From Lates calcarifer (taxonomy: Eukaryota > Chordata > Actinopteri > Centropomidae), in the NCBI RefSeq assembly GCF_001640805.2, contig NC_066838.1, positions 18,224,749 to 18,288,748 of the forward strand: 64,000 bases of DNA, read 5' to 3'. Below the pieces are notes generated by a model. That model had not been told where the DNA came from. It did not search any database and worked only from the letters and a program-made list of their open reading frames with translations. Positions 44,481 to 64,000 of this stretch are shown piece after piece; positions within the stretch are counted from its first letter, which is position 1; each line of letters begins with the position of its first letter. Both the position numbers and the translations under genes were made by a program.

Positions 44481-47400
44481 GAGAGATAGAGAGAGAGGAC
44501 GAGGAGGAGAGATGATGTGATCGGTCGAGATCTTGTTGACCAAAGCAAAAATGACTTTGTGGATTACACGCCAGGTCAGGTCAAGTTGGATATCAGAGCT
44601 GCGCTTTGTGGGCAGGACAGTGCACACGATAAGTGTACAGCAGCTATAAACTGCTCCTGCTCTGTCTGAGCCTATGAGGATGTGGCGCTTCAGACTGGGG
44701 CTGAAAATATACAAAACATACATAATAAGTGAATCTTAACTTTAAGAAATATGAGGCCATTCACCTTGCAATCCTGACATGCACACACAGTTAATGTCTG
44801 CACACACAAATCAGGTTTAGAGTCTAAAAGTGATTTAGAGATTGCAAAGAGAACATTGTTGCCTGATTACACCCCCAGACTGGCTTTTTGGTGGCCTCTA
44901 CAACATATCATACAACATATAAAAAATGTCACTGAAGAGTTTACATTGCTCATCAAGATAATGTTAGCAAGTTAATGTTAAATAGAGAAGGGAGGCAGTG
45001 TAAGAGGAAAAAGGGAAGGGTGAGAAAATTAAAGAAAAGAAGAGATGGTGATGTTTCAGCTTAGCTTGGTCACTGCTGTTTGTGCGTCATGCAACACATT
45101 TCAGTGAAATTCATTGTGCTTTTGGGAGAATAATATCAAAACTCCTGTTTCTCTGTAAGTAACTGCACTCACTCACAAGTGACTGCACAAAAAGTCTGTT
45201 TTTCCTCACTTCCCTGTCTGTGTCTTGCTGTGTCACAGTTTGGTTAGGCTTGTGGTCAATATGCAAATGGATGACGTGAATCATTTAGTGCACTGTTTTA
45301 CTGACATTTCTAATGAAATGGAATTCAGACATCAACACAGCATAAAGAACAAGCTATAATTGTGGTTTCACCGTGGATGTTTCCTGATGCATTTCTCCAC
45401 TTTAACATAGTGAAAATGTTTTAAGGTTGGCAAGTATACCGTACATCATAAAACCAAACAACACGTCACAAATAAACTCCACAGAGGTTCCTGTTTTTAT
45501 GTTGCATTCACCTCCAAAAACAGCACTTTTCTCTTGTAGAAACTGCATGTCATTGAGAATTCTGGGCATGCATGAGACTGTTTCTGCTGTGGGTGATAAG
45601 TGTCTCCACAGGCGCAGCCCTGTTCACCTGCACAAAACCCCACACACCACCTCAAACACACTGGGAGCCTCTGTTCAGACAGCAGTTTGCCTCATCATTC
45701 ATGAATACATTAGCATAGCTAATTAAAAGACTTAAGGAACTATGTAAATGCTCAAGAGTTAGGCTCATAAGTGTCTTAAAATAGACTGTTTATTGTGCCT
45801 TTCGTGTTTTGGACTAACACAGCTCTTCAGGATACCCTTATAGTGAGAAGACTTAACAAGCTAGGAAGAGGAAGTATGTGTTGTCCTTAATTAATGCTAA
45901 ATATTTTCCATTTAACTTTTCATCAGTCTGTAGGCATGAACCAAGTCTCCTAAAGTCTCTAAATTTACAATGTAACTCTGCAAGAGTTTGGCTTGAGTTC
46001 AGCTCCCAGTGTTACACATATTTATAAATTTGTCCTTATGAGTAATACATTGAAAGATAGACTGGAGAATGGAAGCCAAATCTCTGAACGTGCGTGCTGA
46101 GTCCTGAGTGTCCGCAGCTGTGACTCTTCTGTGAATTCAGAGTTCAAGAATATTTTACATTACCTTCAGAGGTAGACGACAAGGAAGAAGAAGACAGAAA
46201 AAGGGACTCGGTGGAAGAGGACATTTTGAGAAATTAGTCTGCTTTAAGTGTTCGAGTTTTCTTCTGATTTGGAGACGGTTGCTACAGCAACAGTTAATGT
46301 GCTCTGGCATAGTCTCAGCAGGTACAGTTTGGACTCTCAGTGCCTTCCACTTTATTCTCTGCCCAGGCCTGTGTGTTCTGTACTTTGTGCAATCCAATAG
46401 ACATCCAGGAGGCTTGCTAATGAAGCTAGGGACAGTCAATACTGCCTCCCTTACTGAATTAAAAGGGATTCAAGCTGTTATTGAATGTTTTGCTTACTAT
46501 GTGGCATCATACCCAAAATAATGCATCAAGAATATTTCAATAAAATTGAAAAGTGAAACACAGGAACTTGAAAAAACAAACAGTAAGAGGCCAAAAAACA
46601 GAAATGCACAACGAAAGTTTCACTAGACCAAAAGGAAAACGCTCCCCGGCTGCTACTATTTTATTATTAATCTTCTCTGACAAGAGAGACGGAGAAAGGT
46701 GAGGAAGGTGAGACTGGTCAGCTCTGCATGTCCGCTCTGCCCCTGACACAGTGTGACACAGTGGCTATACACGAAGGGGGGGGACCACTCCATCTCACAG
46801 GTAATTAAGGAGAGCAGGAGGGGCACCAACCTCACCCTGCCAACGAACCTATCAACAGCGCTGCTCAAACCAGGCCACATATGGCTAGAGGTCTGGATGG
46901 AGGAGACTGAACATGCCTTCTTTGAAAGTGTCCTTGGTTAGTGATGAAACAAACATCCAGTGAGATGTTAATGTGCACAATTTGACCACCCAGCACTAGC
47001 AGGTTTCTACATTGAGGATGGAAAGCTTTGTCGAGAGATTTGAAATGCAAAACCCACTGTGGGCCATTAACCTGCACAACAAACTTTATTTTAAACCACT
47101 GAAACTTGAGGTTTTTAAAAATAGAGTGCTTCCAAGAAACCGTTTAACGTTGATGTCATTAATGAACTGTGTCTCTGTACTGCTCAGAGATGCGTGGTGG
47201 TTGAGATGCATTGTCAAACATCCACAATGGCATCTACATTGTCTCCTCCTCTCTCTCTCTCTTTCACTGACACACTGGCGATCTGTCCATAGCATCATTA
47301 ACACTTCTCTCTCTGTCTCCTGTGTCTGTAATCACTGAACAAATGACTTTCTCAGGCTGGATTGTGGCCACCAGCAACCGGAGTGCTTCATAAATCTACA

Positions 47401-47806
47401 CCTCCATATACTTGCTGAGAAAGGGAGAGAGAGAGAGGGAGAGAGAGAGAGAGAGCGAAAAATAGTAGGGAGAGGAGATAGGAAATGGGTGGCAGGTAAG
47501 AAGAATGAGACCTTAGGAGGAAATTGAGTTGATCAAGCATTTCTTTGCCACAGTGCTACCTCAGACTAGACGTGCACAGCTTGCAAGGCATGGGTTACTT
47601 ATGCATCGCTTTTCTCAGACACCACAGAGGATGAGGGACAGTGTTAGAGTGGCAGTGCTGGGAGGAAGAAATTAGTCTGTTATGCTTCAGGGATTTTGGT
47701 CACTATGGTTGATTACTTTACTTTAAAATCTATGCGCTTACGGTGCAGTACTTCCTATCCATCAAGTGGTTGATTTTCACCACACAACTGATTAATACTC
47801 AAAGCA

Positions 47807-48242
47807 TTAAAGGTGCAGTATGTACGTTTTTGTTATTGGTACTTAGCATTAACAGCATTAACAGCTGTTTACTTACCAATCTAGAAAAAAAAAACGTTGC
47901 AAATTCAGCATCAAACTTCATTCCTTTATTTGCCAACAGTTGTCTCCAATGGTGGAGAACAACACCAGTGTTAACTCATGTTTTGCTTCTTTTTCTATCA
48001 CTTCTACTACTTAGAATTGCATGCTAACCTAGCTAGCTCCAGCTGGTCCTGTCTCATAATACTACTCTTTGATAGAGTCACTGTAGTATTCAATATGCCG
48101 TCAGTCTAATATGAGAGGATGAAGACGTAGCGCTGACCAGAGGGCATGTTCTTACAACAGCTGAAGCTCTTGGTAAGTGAAAAGCTGTTAATGCTAAGAT
48201 TGGCTATGTAGTGACAGCAAAATATACATTAAGTACCTTTAA
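47807..48242. mobile_element. MITE with TTTAAAGGT inverted ends
   Basis: Left end TTAAAGGTGCAGTATGTA; the right end complement reads TTTAAAGGTACTTAATGTA. 436 bp, no coding capacity. This is the form of an abundant teleost MITE (TTAAAGGTGCAGTATGTA). Confidence 0.65.
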
Positions 48243-48584
48243 ATATAAGAGGGACAACAAGAAATAGATTTCAGACACTAAGTTAGCACTGACTGTGAAA
48301 TTAAACCACAATGCTTAAAGTGAACTGGCTTTTGGTACTGACACACAAAGGAAACATGACAAAGTGTGCAGCCACCTTTAACAAACTTGTCAGGCAATAC
48401 TTAAGTGGTACTGTTCATGTTCAACATTTTATCATAACTGCTAATTAGTGCAAAACAAAGTACATATGAGACTAATGAATGTCTTTGCAGATATTTGGTC
48501 ATAAAGCAGTATTGGACAAATCTTGACCTGATGAGGGCGCTATGTTAAGAAATCCAAACAACATCAAAGTAATTACACTTAATC

Positions 48585-48845
48585 TTGAGAGAGGCATGAA
48601 TGTTTGTACCAAATTTCATGGCAATCCATCATATAGTTTCACTCAAAATCACAAATGTCAACCTCATGATTGGGCAGAAAAAAGTCAGGGGATCACCAAA
48701 GTTATTAAGATTCATCATCTGGAAATCATGAACATCAAAATTTATGGCCTTCCATCCAGTTGCTGTTGTGATATTTTAGTCTGGACCAAGGTGGTGGACC
48801 AACCAACCGACACATCCATCCCTAAAGCCACACTGCCAGCATGAA
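48585..48845 (+). repeat. Teleost dispersed repeat (ATTTCATGGCAATCCATC type), copy 1
   Basis: Contains the ordered words TTTGTACCAAATTTCATGG, GCAATCCATC, GGATCACCAAAGTTATTAAG, ATTCATCATCTGG, TTTAGTCTGGACCAAGGTGG, matching a common percomorph repeat. The first words occur twice in altered form, suggesting an internal duplication. Confidence 0.6.
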
Positions 48846-51800
48846 TAAAAATGCAAATACAGTAAGTATTTTTTTTTTTTTTACATAATTGACCACTGAG
48901 GGGCAATTCTCTTTTGACACCCTTCATAGAGAGGAAAGAGTAAGACTGACCAGTCAGCTCTTATATCACATTGTTGCAATACTTCCAGCTAAATATGTCA
49001 TGCTGTAGCGCTCCACCCTGAGGGCCATATCCTCTCACCACCCCTGTCACAAGAGAGGAAGAGGAGTGAGGGAAGAAGAAAAAAGATGTGAGCAAAGAGG
49101 GAGAAAGTGAAGGAAAGCACGAAACATAGCAAGGGAATTGCATCACTTTAATTGTGCCACAATTTCCCCCGCAGGTAGTTTAAGTGCTTGTACATCCATG
49201 TGTGCCAAGCAGTGTTAATACAACTAGTGCAGTCAGGGACAATTCCCACTGTGGCATTGACAGAAAGCTTGCAGCAGGGTGACCCAAAGAGGCTGAGGAC
49301 AACAAATAAAAGATGAGAGAGTTTTGTGGTGGTGGTGGTGGTGGGGTGGGTACTGAAAGCAAACAGGAGTGAAAGAAAAGTATAGCTTGGCAAAGGTTTG
49401 AAAACTAGGAGAAGATTTGCAAGGTTGAGTAAGCTGCACTGTGCTGAGTTGTTAATTTCTGGCAAACTTTTGTAAAGTTTTTTTTTTAAAAAAAGAAAAA
49501 AGAAAAAAAGTCACTGCTCAGAGGGAGAGAACAGATGAGGCACTGGGTTTGACAACAGAGAAAAAAATAAATCAGATTTTCACATCAGGGCTGCCATGGT
49601 CTGGTGGCTCCACAACAAAGTTCATCCAGGTCTTATCTTGAGTCTTTTTCAACATACGTTCATCGTTTTCCTTTCACCAGACAAAAAGTAAGTGCTGCAC
49701 TTTATTCTTGAGGACATTTGAAGTATGGCCTCAGCAAACCTTTTATTACTGCACACAATGTCCATGTACATTTCTAAACCGAACCTTGGACATTTTCTGA
49801 GTCCAATAGAGCTTTTGCTAAAACCTCTTCATACTGAGTGTCCTCTCCAGGCTGAGTAATTGCTTAAGTATTGCCTGGATGCACTTCCATAATAAACATT
49901 TTGTGTATCTTAGACTAACATTGCATTTCTAGGTTATGTTTGTGTACATACACTGTGTTATTTTGATTAGCTGCTTCTCACTAGACTTTTAATTAATACT
50001 CTATTGCCAAATGACTCATTCTGAAATGATTGCTGTTACCCTAAATGACTCCTTTGTTTGTTTCAGTGAGATTTAAATGCTGTCATGTCATTTCACAATG
50101 TTCCATATGAGTTGATGAGATGTTTCTCTATAATAAAATATTCAGGTCTAGTGTTTTATAGCATAATTTGTTCAATGGCCCAGACTAGACAGTGCTCACT
50201 TATGGATGGTGTTTTCTTCATTAGATGTGTTAATTTAGGCTGCAGTACAACTTAATTTAGTGTGAGTGCAAGTGAGTTCACACACGTTTGCACATTTGTC
50301 AGAATAGAACAGGTGTGCAGCTCAAGGAAATACATTAATATTAGGTTTACTCAGGAATGAATGGAGAAATACTCTATCGTTCCATGAAATAGGGCTGTTT
50401 TGTCTTGCAGGAAGGTGTAAGCAGGAGGATTCAAGGGTGAGGCAAAGCCATGGGTGCTAAAGCTAATGGAACCATTGATAATACAGTTCTTCAGAGGCCA
50501 TTCTGCTTGTTCATTTAAATGGACCTCAAATCATCATCATCAAATGCAGCTTAATGATTTTGAATTAACATATAAAGACAGGACGACCAACCCTCTCCAG
50601 TGGCCGTGGATCTGGATGAGATTACTTCTCATTTCCACCTCCACTCAGACTGTGAATGAGACAAAGGTGTGAAAGATGTTGTCTCCGGTGATGTATTGTT
50701 ACTATCAACGAAATTCATCAGCATCATCATCAAGTAAATCTCCATCATGTGCCTTCAGATTCTGTGATTAAATTTAGGGCATTTCCCCAGCGCGCGTGAT
50801 TGATTTTTGTTTCAGCGAGGAGGCCAAATTGTGAAGCGTTATGAAATTCTACTCTAACTGTGTCTGGGATTGAATGTCCAGAAAATCATCTTGTGAGTTG
50901 CGAGAAAACATGCAGTGGTAGAGGAACACGGTTTCCTGTCACAAAGACATCAAAAACACAGACACAGGTAATGAAACTGGAGGGAACAAACCCTTATCAC
51001 GTGTATAGAGCACAAAACATGAAAATGGCAGGAAACAGTTGCAACCACTTCCTTTACAGGAATGGAGAACTGTGTACTTGCTTCACTACAGAATGCAGCC
51101 AAGCATCTGTGCTTGTGTGTGTGGGTGTTGCTGCAGATATGAGAGCTAAGGGCAGCATGAAGTAACACATCCCACTATACTGCATGTATGACCCGTGATC
51201 ATTCAGTATGTCATGTTTTTAACCAAGTTTAAAATGAACCCAAACAAAAAATCAGCAACATCAATCAAATGTATCTTCTGTCCTGAAAGTGTCTGTTTTA
51301 GGACATCTCAGATTCAGCTTGTCAGACAGACTTGTCTCAGTTTTTATCAGTCTTAAATATTGGACTTGCATGTGACATGAGGCCAGAAATAGGACTCCAA
51401 AAGAACGATAATATTACCCACTTATTGCCAGATGAGTAAATATGCAACAGTTTGCTAACAAGTTTGCCATATCAGATGATTATATGTCAGTATTTTGTTT
51501 AAAAGTTCTCAGCCACAAATATCCTTAGTCATTTGTTCTTAACCTTTTTCAACTGTGACCCTTTGAAGTGATACAAAGTCTTCTCATGTCACCTCTCAAA
51601 GGATTGGATATGTCTATGGTGTGGAAGCAGTTAAAACAAAGTGGTTGAAAATGCTACTATTCACTATTCATCATTATTGGTATTAGTAGTATTATTATGT
51701 GAAACAATATCCAAGGACAAGATTTAACTCCGATGCTCAATAATTTGTGTAGGAGGATTTGAGATGAATGCTAACATTAGCAAAGCATTAATCTCACAGT

Positions 51801-51879
51801 AGATATGAATTAATGGGAATTCAGTCATAGTTTTGGAGGTGTTTTGAAGTGTTAGGCAAAGTACTTGGACCTGCTGTTG

Positions 51880-51990
51880 GAACTAAAAATAGTCCAAAGT
51901 CAGGGTTACACCAAAGTCATTAGGAATCATCCTCTAGAGACCAAAAATGTCTGTACCAATTATGTCAGTCCATCAGTGGTTATGGAAATT
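51880..51990 (+). repeat. Teleost dispersed repeat, copy 2
   Basis: Shares CACCAAAGTCATTAGGA, ATCATCCTCTAGAGACC and TGTCTGTACCAATTATG with the 48.6-kb copy; same strand, truncated. Confidence 0.55.
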
Positions 51991-52020
51991 GTTGGGCTCA
52001 CAGCTATCCAGTGTGGCTAA

Positions 52021-52072
52021 AAAGAGAGGAAAAGAGAGGAAGAGAAGAGAAGAAAGGAGAAGAGAAGAGAAA
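52021..52072. repeat. (AAGAG)n-like purine tract
   Basis: Imperfect AGAGGA/AGAAG repeat. Confidence 0.85.
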
Positions 52073-54099
52073 TTGGCAGCACTGTATGAGTGAGGCAGGT
52101 GGTAATTTGTTCTTTCCAGTTTTCCCAAATAGGTAGGTCAGCAGGTCTGTGTATTCAGAGGTTTGGGGAATGCAAAATGCAAATGTTTCTGGGCCACACA
52201 GATGTAGAGGACACACACACATACATGCACAAACACACACAAAAAGCTGGTAAGAGGCTTACGCTCCAGTGGCGTATACAGCTTTCCCATTAAACCACTC
52301 TCCTCCACTGTAGTGGATGAAGAACAAGCAGCACAGAATTGTGGCCACAACCCAAAACCCTGAACAAACATCTTCATTTGAAATTTTCTGCTTGGCTTTG
52401 CCTTCACTTACAACTGTTCTCTATTACATATCTGGCAACAATAATGGCTTGGTCCAACCAAGATTGCCTTTTGGGCTCATTCAAAGAGGTCTGTATCCTT
52501 GATGAATAGAGCCATTAAGAGAAGCCTCTGGGGCTCAGATGGAGGTCAGTTTGACATGTTACAATTCCCCTGCAACCTTGGTAGAGTCAGCTGTTACAGA
52601 CTAACACACATTAAGAATTCAAAAGCAAGACAGAGAGGTGTATTTCTACAGCTGCATTACCACAAAGGGGACACACCCTCTCACAAATAATTAGGACAAT
52701 ACAAAACTTCCTGCCACAGACTTGTGTTGGTACAACTAAACCCCCGATTCTACAGCTGAGAAAAGAGTTGCTCAGATACATTTTCACAGAAGGAAAAAAG
52801 AAAAAAAAAAGTCAAAACAACAACACAGAGCCTTGAGTTTCTCTCTGGAGAGATGATGATAGCTTATCTCAGCATGGTCTCTGTCCTGCAGTAGACACTG
52901 TGCCCACCCTGCTCCACTCTGTTCTAGATGTACAGCATGTAAAACTATGACAGAAGGAGACAGTCAGCAGTTTGCTCTCTATCTCTGCACCACAGCTCTG
53001 AGGCCCCACCCAAGCTCTCAGCTCCACAGAGACACAAGCCTTCCAATTCATCATTTTGACACTCAGTGTTGACTTGCTAAATAAAGAAGTTATGGTTCAT
53101 ACCACCTATCAATAGCTGTTCTCTCCTCTTTTTTTTTTCTCCGAAATGCACATCAATATGTTTATGCCCAGAAGAGCTGCAAAGTTGAGACAAAACAGAG
53201 TTAGGGAGGATGAAACTGAATTAAATCAAGATGTAGAAAAATGGACCTAAAGCATCTGCAACAGCTTTCCTACACCCATCTCACGCCTTCTTTTATATAA
53301 ACATACATAACTTAGTGTTGAAATCAGCCATATAGTTTAAGCACCCAACCCTTTCTGTAAAGTTTTATCTATATCTGTTTTGATTTTGTTCTGCCTTTTA
53401 ACGCCTACTTAAATAAATGAACTGTAAGTTGTACATGTGAGAAGTGCAAGGTATCTAACCACGACAGAGGAAAAGTAGCATGCCACACTGTAAATGCTAA
53501 CACACAGATAGATCACGAGCATAAATCAAAACCAAAACCTGTACTTGAAGCTTATCGCACTGTCTTGCACATATTGCTTTAACAGCACACATCGTACTCT
53601 GAAAATGATCACTGCAATGCACAGAAATATAGTCTCTGGACTCATTATCTTCTGACTTCTGAATCAGATTGTAGCAGCAGTAAAGATATTATCATATTGC
53701 TTTCCATGTCAAGAAGCTTGTCGCCACAGTACACAGAGTTTCAGTGCTGTTCTCATGGTGACAGCTGGCTATACTGCTGCACACAGCAGGCAACGTGCTT
53801 TGAAAAAGGCACTGTGTACTTGACTTCATATGTCGATAAGAGCCTTTGTTCCCACAGTTGCAACAGATCTATCTTGTTCAGCAGTTTGTATCCATTTCAA
53901 AACACTCACAAAAACACACACTGATATGAAAAACTAAAAGATGCACACAGCCAAAGCAACTGAATCATAGCACTGAAGAACCGAGCTTAAAAAAGCAAAC
54001 AAGAAGGTGGAAAACCTTGAAATTTTATCTTAAAATATTATGTGCCCCAGTGGATTAATCCTAATGATTTTTCCTGCAGTGCTACCACAAGGCTCACAT

Positions 54100-54420
54100 T
54101 TGCTGTTATAACTAAAATTTGGTACACATATTTACATTTCCCCCAGAATGACTTTTAACATTTCATTAAGTGCCAGATCAAAATTCAAACTTGTCCAGTG
54201 GTTTACGACCAAATACCTGCAAAACCAATGATGTTCACATCAGTTGTAGTTTTGTGTGTTGTGCTGATTAACTAATATTAGCATGGTTGAACATACACTT
54301 AAACAGTAAACATGGTAAACATCAAACCTGCTAAACATAAGCATGTTAACATTCTCATTGTTAGCATATTAGCATCTGGCTCAAAGCACTACTGTACCAG
54401 CCTCACAGAGCCCCTGATGT
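54100..54420 (+). repeat. Teleost dispersed repeat with AGCATGTTAACATT / TTAGCATATTAGCAT motifs
   Basis: Ends with AAGCATGTTAACATTCTCAT, TTAGCATATTAGCATCTGG and CAGCCTCACAGAGC, wording seen in very many percomorph loci. A related fragment follows at ~54605-54720 (AAAGCTGGGTGCTAAATTG, GCACTACTGTTACTGTG). Confidence 0.55.
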
Positions 54421-56384
54421 GGCTGCAGACTGTTAACATTTTGGGCTATCAGTGGTGAATTGTGGTCACTCGCTCATTCATAACTGTGGTCAGTGCTTGT
54501 AAGAGAAAATTGATCTTAGTGTTGGCATGACCTCGTCTAATCGCACGAAACAAATAGTAAAACAGATTATTGTACATGCTGATGCCAAAATAATTTGACT
54601 CAATCAAAACAGCTAAAGCTGGGTGCTAAATTGCTAAATGAATCAGCATGTTATTATGTGTTTCTCTCCAAGCACTACTGTTACTGTGTTGAAGTGCAGC
54701 CCCCACAGAGCCACGATAGCAGCAACTCTCAGTCTTCTTGTTTTTTTACTTTTACCTCCTGGTTTTACAGTCCAAAGTGGATGGAGACATTCAAGTAAAA
54801 TTTCTACCAACACTACTAATAGTACCAAATTAATCCGAAAGCTCTTTTTAGTCATTATGAACAATCCAAACAGACAGGAAAACTAAAAGTGAACAAGAAA
54901 TAGAAGGAATGGGACAAAAGCTACAGTATAGTAACCTTAGATGACATGTAACATGCACACGGAAATGTGTTTGCACACATACAGTAGACTTAATCCTCTT
55001 ACATCCCAGCAGCGTACTAAATCAAATATCTGCTGGCATCACTTCATATGCTGTTTGGTGTGTGACATCAATACAAGATCAGTGGCTGTAGTGAGTGAAC
55101 ATCAGTTTATGTCTCTGAGCGGAGTGTGTGGATTGATCTTGTACTCTTAGTGAAAGTGCAACGTCTATAGTCTGTGTGTGTTTCACTAAGGACAAGACAA
55201 AGAAACATATCTGCTCGGACAATGTGGTACTGAGTGCACCACAACATCTGTTTTTATTGATGATATGCTTGACTGCTTTTCCACTGTGCACAATCCATGT
55301 TTAAAAACACAATGCTGACTCTGCTCACTTACAGTACGACAAAGAATGAATTCTGGAGCATAAAAAGAGGGGGAGGGGCGGGGTGGGGCAAGATTTCAAA
55401 GCACGGTACATAAATATGAGTGAGTTTACATGCACAAAGAGATCCAATGATGAGATTTTCTTTTTTTTGTTGCTACTTTTGCTTAAAGGCTGGTGCTGAT
55501 AGGAGCAGGGTACTGGGGGGCAAGGCAGAATAAACAGTTTTACAGTACAGTACTTGGTTTCCATCACATCACCAAAGGGAAGAGAAGCGGACAAACGGTT
55601 GCTATGCTGAGAGAGAGAGAGAACTACACAGGATTTATTTATTTATTTCTGAACCTGCAGCACTGGGTCAGGATTGAGGCCATGTGATCCCATTCTGGCT
55701 GTGTGCTCTCATCTGGACGAGTCACAATAATGAGAGAGTGGAAATGTGGTGGATCAGACTCAGATTAGAGGTCTCAGTGTCCAAAGACGATAATGGGAGA
55801 GAGTTATTACCGCTACAGGAGAGAGGAGTATGAGGAGAGAGTCTGTAAGATGGGAGCTGACAGTGGGAGCATCAGGTGGCCAGCCACAAGTGTACACATC
55901 TCTGTGTTCTCTTTTTTTTAAGTTAAAATGTCTTTTTTTCCTTTGTTTCCTTACATCTCACTATAGTATACATACTGTACAATACCCACTGAACTGCCAC
56001 TGTCCCCAAACATGAGTGAAGAGAACAGAGAGGTGGCGCAGGTTACTTACACTAACATTCAATACTTAATAAACATGGGAGTGGGCTCACCTTCAAACAC
56101 ACACATATACACACACACACATACATACACACACATTCGTACGAATGGAAAGACAGACATAAGAGTTAATGCTTCACAACACGGTCGCATGTACAAGGAA
56201 CTTCATCTTTAAAAAAAAAAACTTACAGAAACCTTATTCAACTATATTACAAATAAAACATGAGTTCTTCAGCAATCCTCTCTGAACTGTTGAAAACACT
56301 GAGAGAAATAAAATATCCTAACCACACATACATACAGTGGCGTTTGGTGGCATGATAGCATAGTCCTTCTTCTTTTTGCGAGTT

Positions 56385-56390
56385 TTTATT
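56385..56390 (-). terminator. fgd3: Possible fgd3 poly(A) signal AATAAA
   Basis: Reads TTTATT on plus, 223 nt after the fgd3 stop; the nearest canonical hexamer. Confidence 0.5.
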
Positions 56391-56612
56391 CAAGGGAGAC
56401 AGAGAGATGGAAAGAGGGGAAGAAGTAGCCATGAAGATAAGACTGAAGTGGCATAGGAAGGATTGAGTGGTCCTTTCAAAAGAAAAAAAAAAAAAAAAAA
56501 AAAAAAGTGCCAAGGTTAAGTGAATTCAAGTAATGTGTGCTCTATACACAGGAGAGGGAGGGAGGAGGGAGGGAGAAGAGGGGGCGCGAGTCCTTTGGCT
56601 CCAACATGGCCA

Positions 56613-63978
<7,366 letters not shown>

Positions 63979-64000
63979 CTGAAGTCAAGAAACACAGGAT

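Larger units (their letters stand above)
44481..56384. other. Gene-poor spacer between susd3 and fgd3
   Basis: About 12 kb with no spliced gene recognised on either strand; all open frames are short and unlike known proteins. It contains a MITE (47807-48242), retroposon-like repeats (48585-48845, 51880-51990, 54100-54420), GA/GGT/AAGAG simple repeats (47424-47456, 49326-49349, 52021-52072) and T-rich tracts. Confidence 0.7.

Noticed and set aside
46155..46439. 94-codon minus frame with a GTAATG donor at its end
   Set aside because: Checked as a possible extra exon in the susd3-fgd3 spacer; nothing recognisable and no partner exon.

Overview
This is a vertebrate nuclear locus, almost certainly from a percomorph-type teleost fish. 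The genes are split into short exons with GT-AG introns. Introns and intergenic DNA are AT-rich, with many long dinucleotide microsatellites and fish-type DNA-transposon debris (a Tc1/mariner corpse and several MITE-like repeats). Start-of-gene regions are locally CpG-rich. There is no operon structure, CRISPR array, phage or prokaryotic gene.

Five protein-coding genes can be reconstructed by splicing. (1) wnk2, minus strand, ~257-21700: 5' part only, 629 residues covering the N-terminus, the whole kinase domain, the PF2/CCT-like domain and the acidic KLHL3-type degron; it runs off the left edge. (2) ninj1, plus strand, 27938-30989: two core coding exons plus a possible short first exon at 22314. 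(3) card19, minus, 33954-37032: CARD plus C-terminal membrane anchor; the very short start exon is not located. (4) susd3, minus, 39645-44129: complete, five exons, 311 residues, one sushi domain and one TM segment. (5) fgd3, minus, 56613-63978: the last eight exons (295 residues: end of PH1, FYVE zinc finger, PH2, stop); it runs off the right edge. All internal exon phases add up without a gap.

Gene order and relative orientation (wnk2 - ninj1 - card19 - susd3 - fgd3, with only ninj1 opposed) match human 9q22.31, which supports WNK2 and FGD3 over their paralogues. ninj1 (plasma-membrane rupture in lytic death) and card19 (CARD protein) converge tail to tail.

Layout: 1-5447 wnk2 kinase and downstream exons; 5448-20120 a 14.7-kb wnk2 intron holding a dead Tc1 element and a LINE-like 3' tail; 20121-21700 wnk2 start exon, 5'UTR exon and CpG-rich promoter; 21.7-27.9 kb wnk2/ninj1 divergent spacer; 28-31 kb ninj1; 31-34 kb convergent 3' ends; 34-38.5 kb card19; 38.5-44.5 kb susd3; 44.5-56.6 kb gene-poor, repeat-rich spacer; 56.6-64 kb fgd3. 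I see no novel biological system. The noteworthy items are splice-level oddities (a GC-AG intron, a CA repeat touching a 5' splice site, a MITE 16 nt from a splice site), two unresolved first exons and several fish repeat families.
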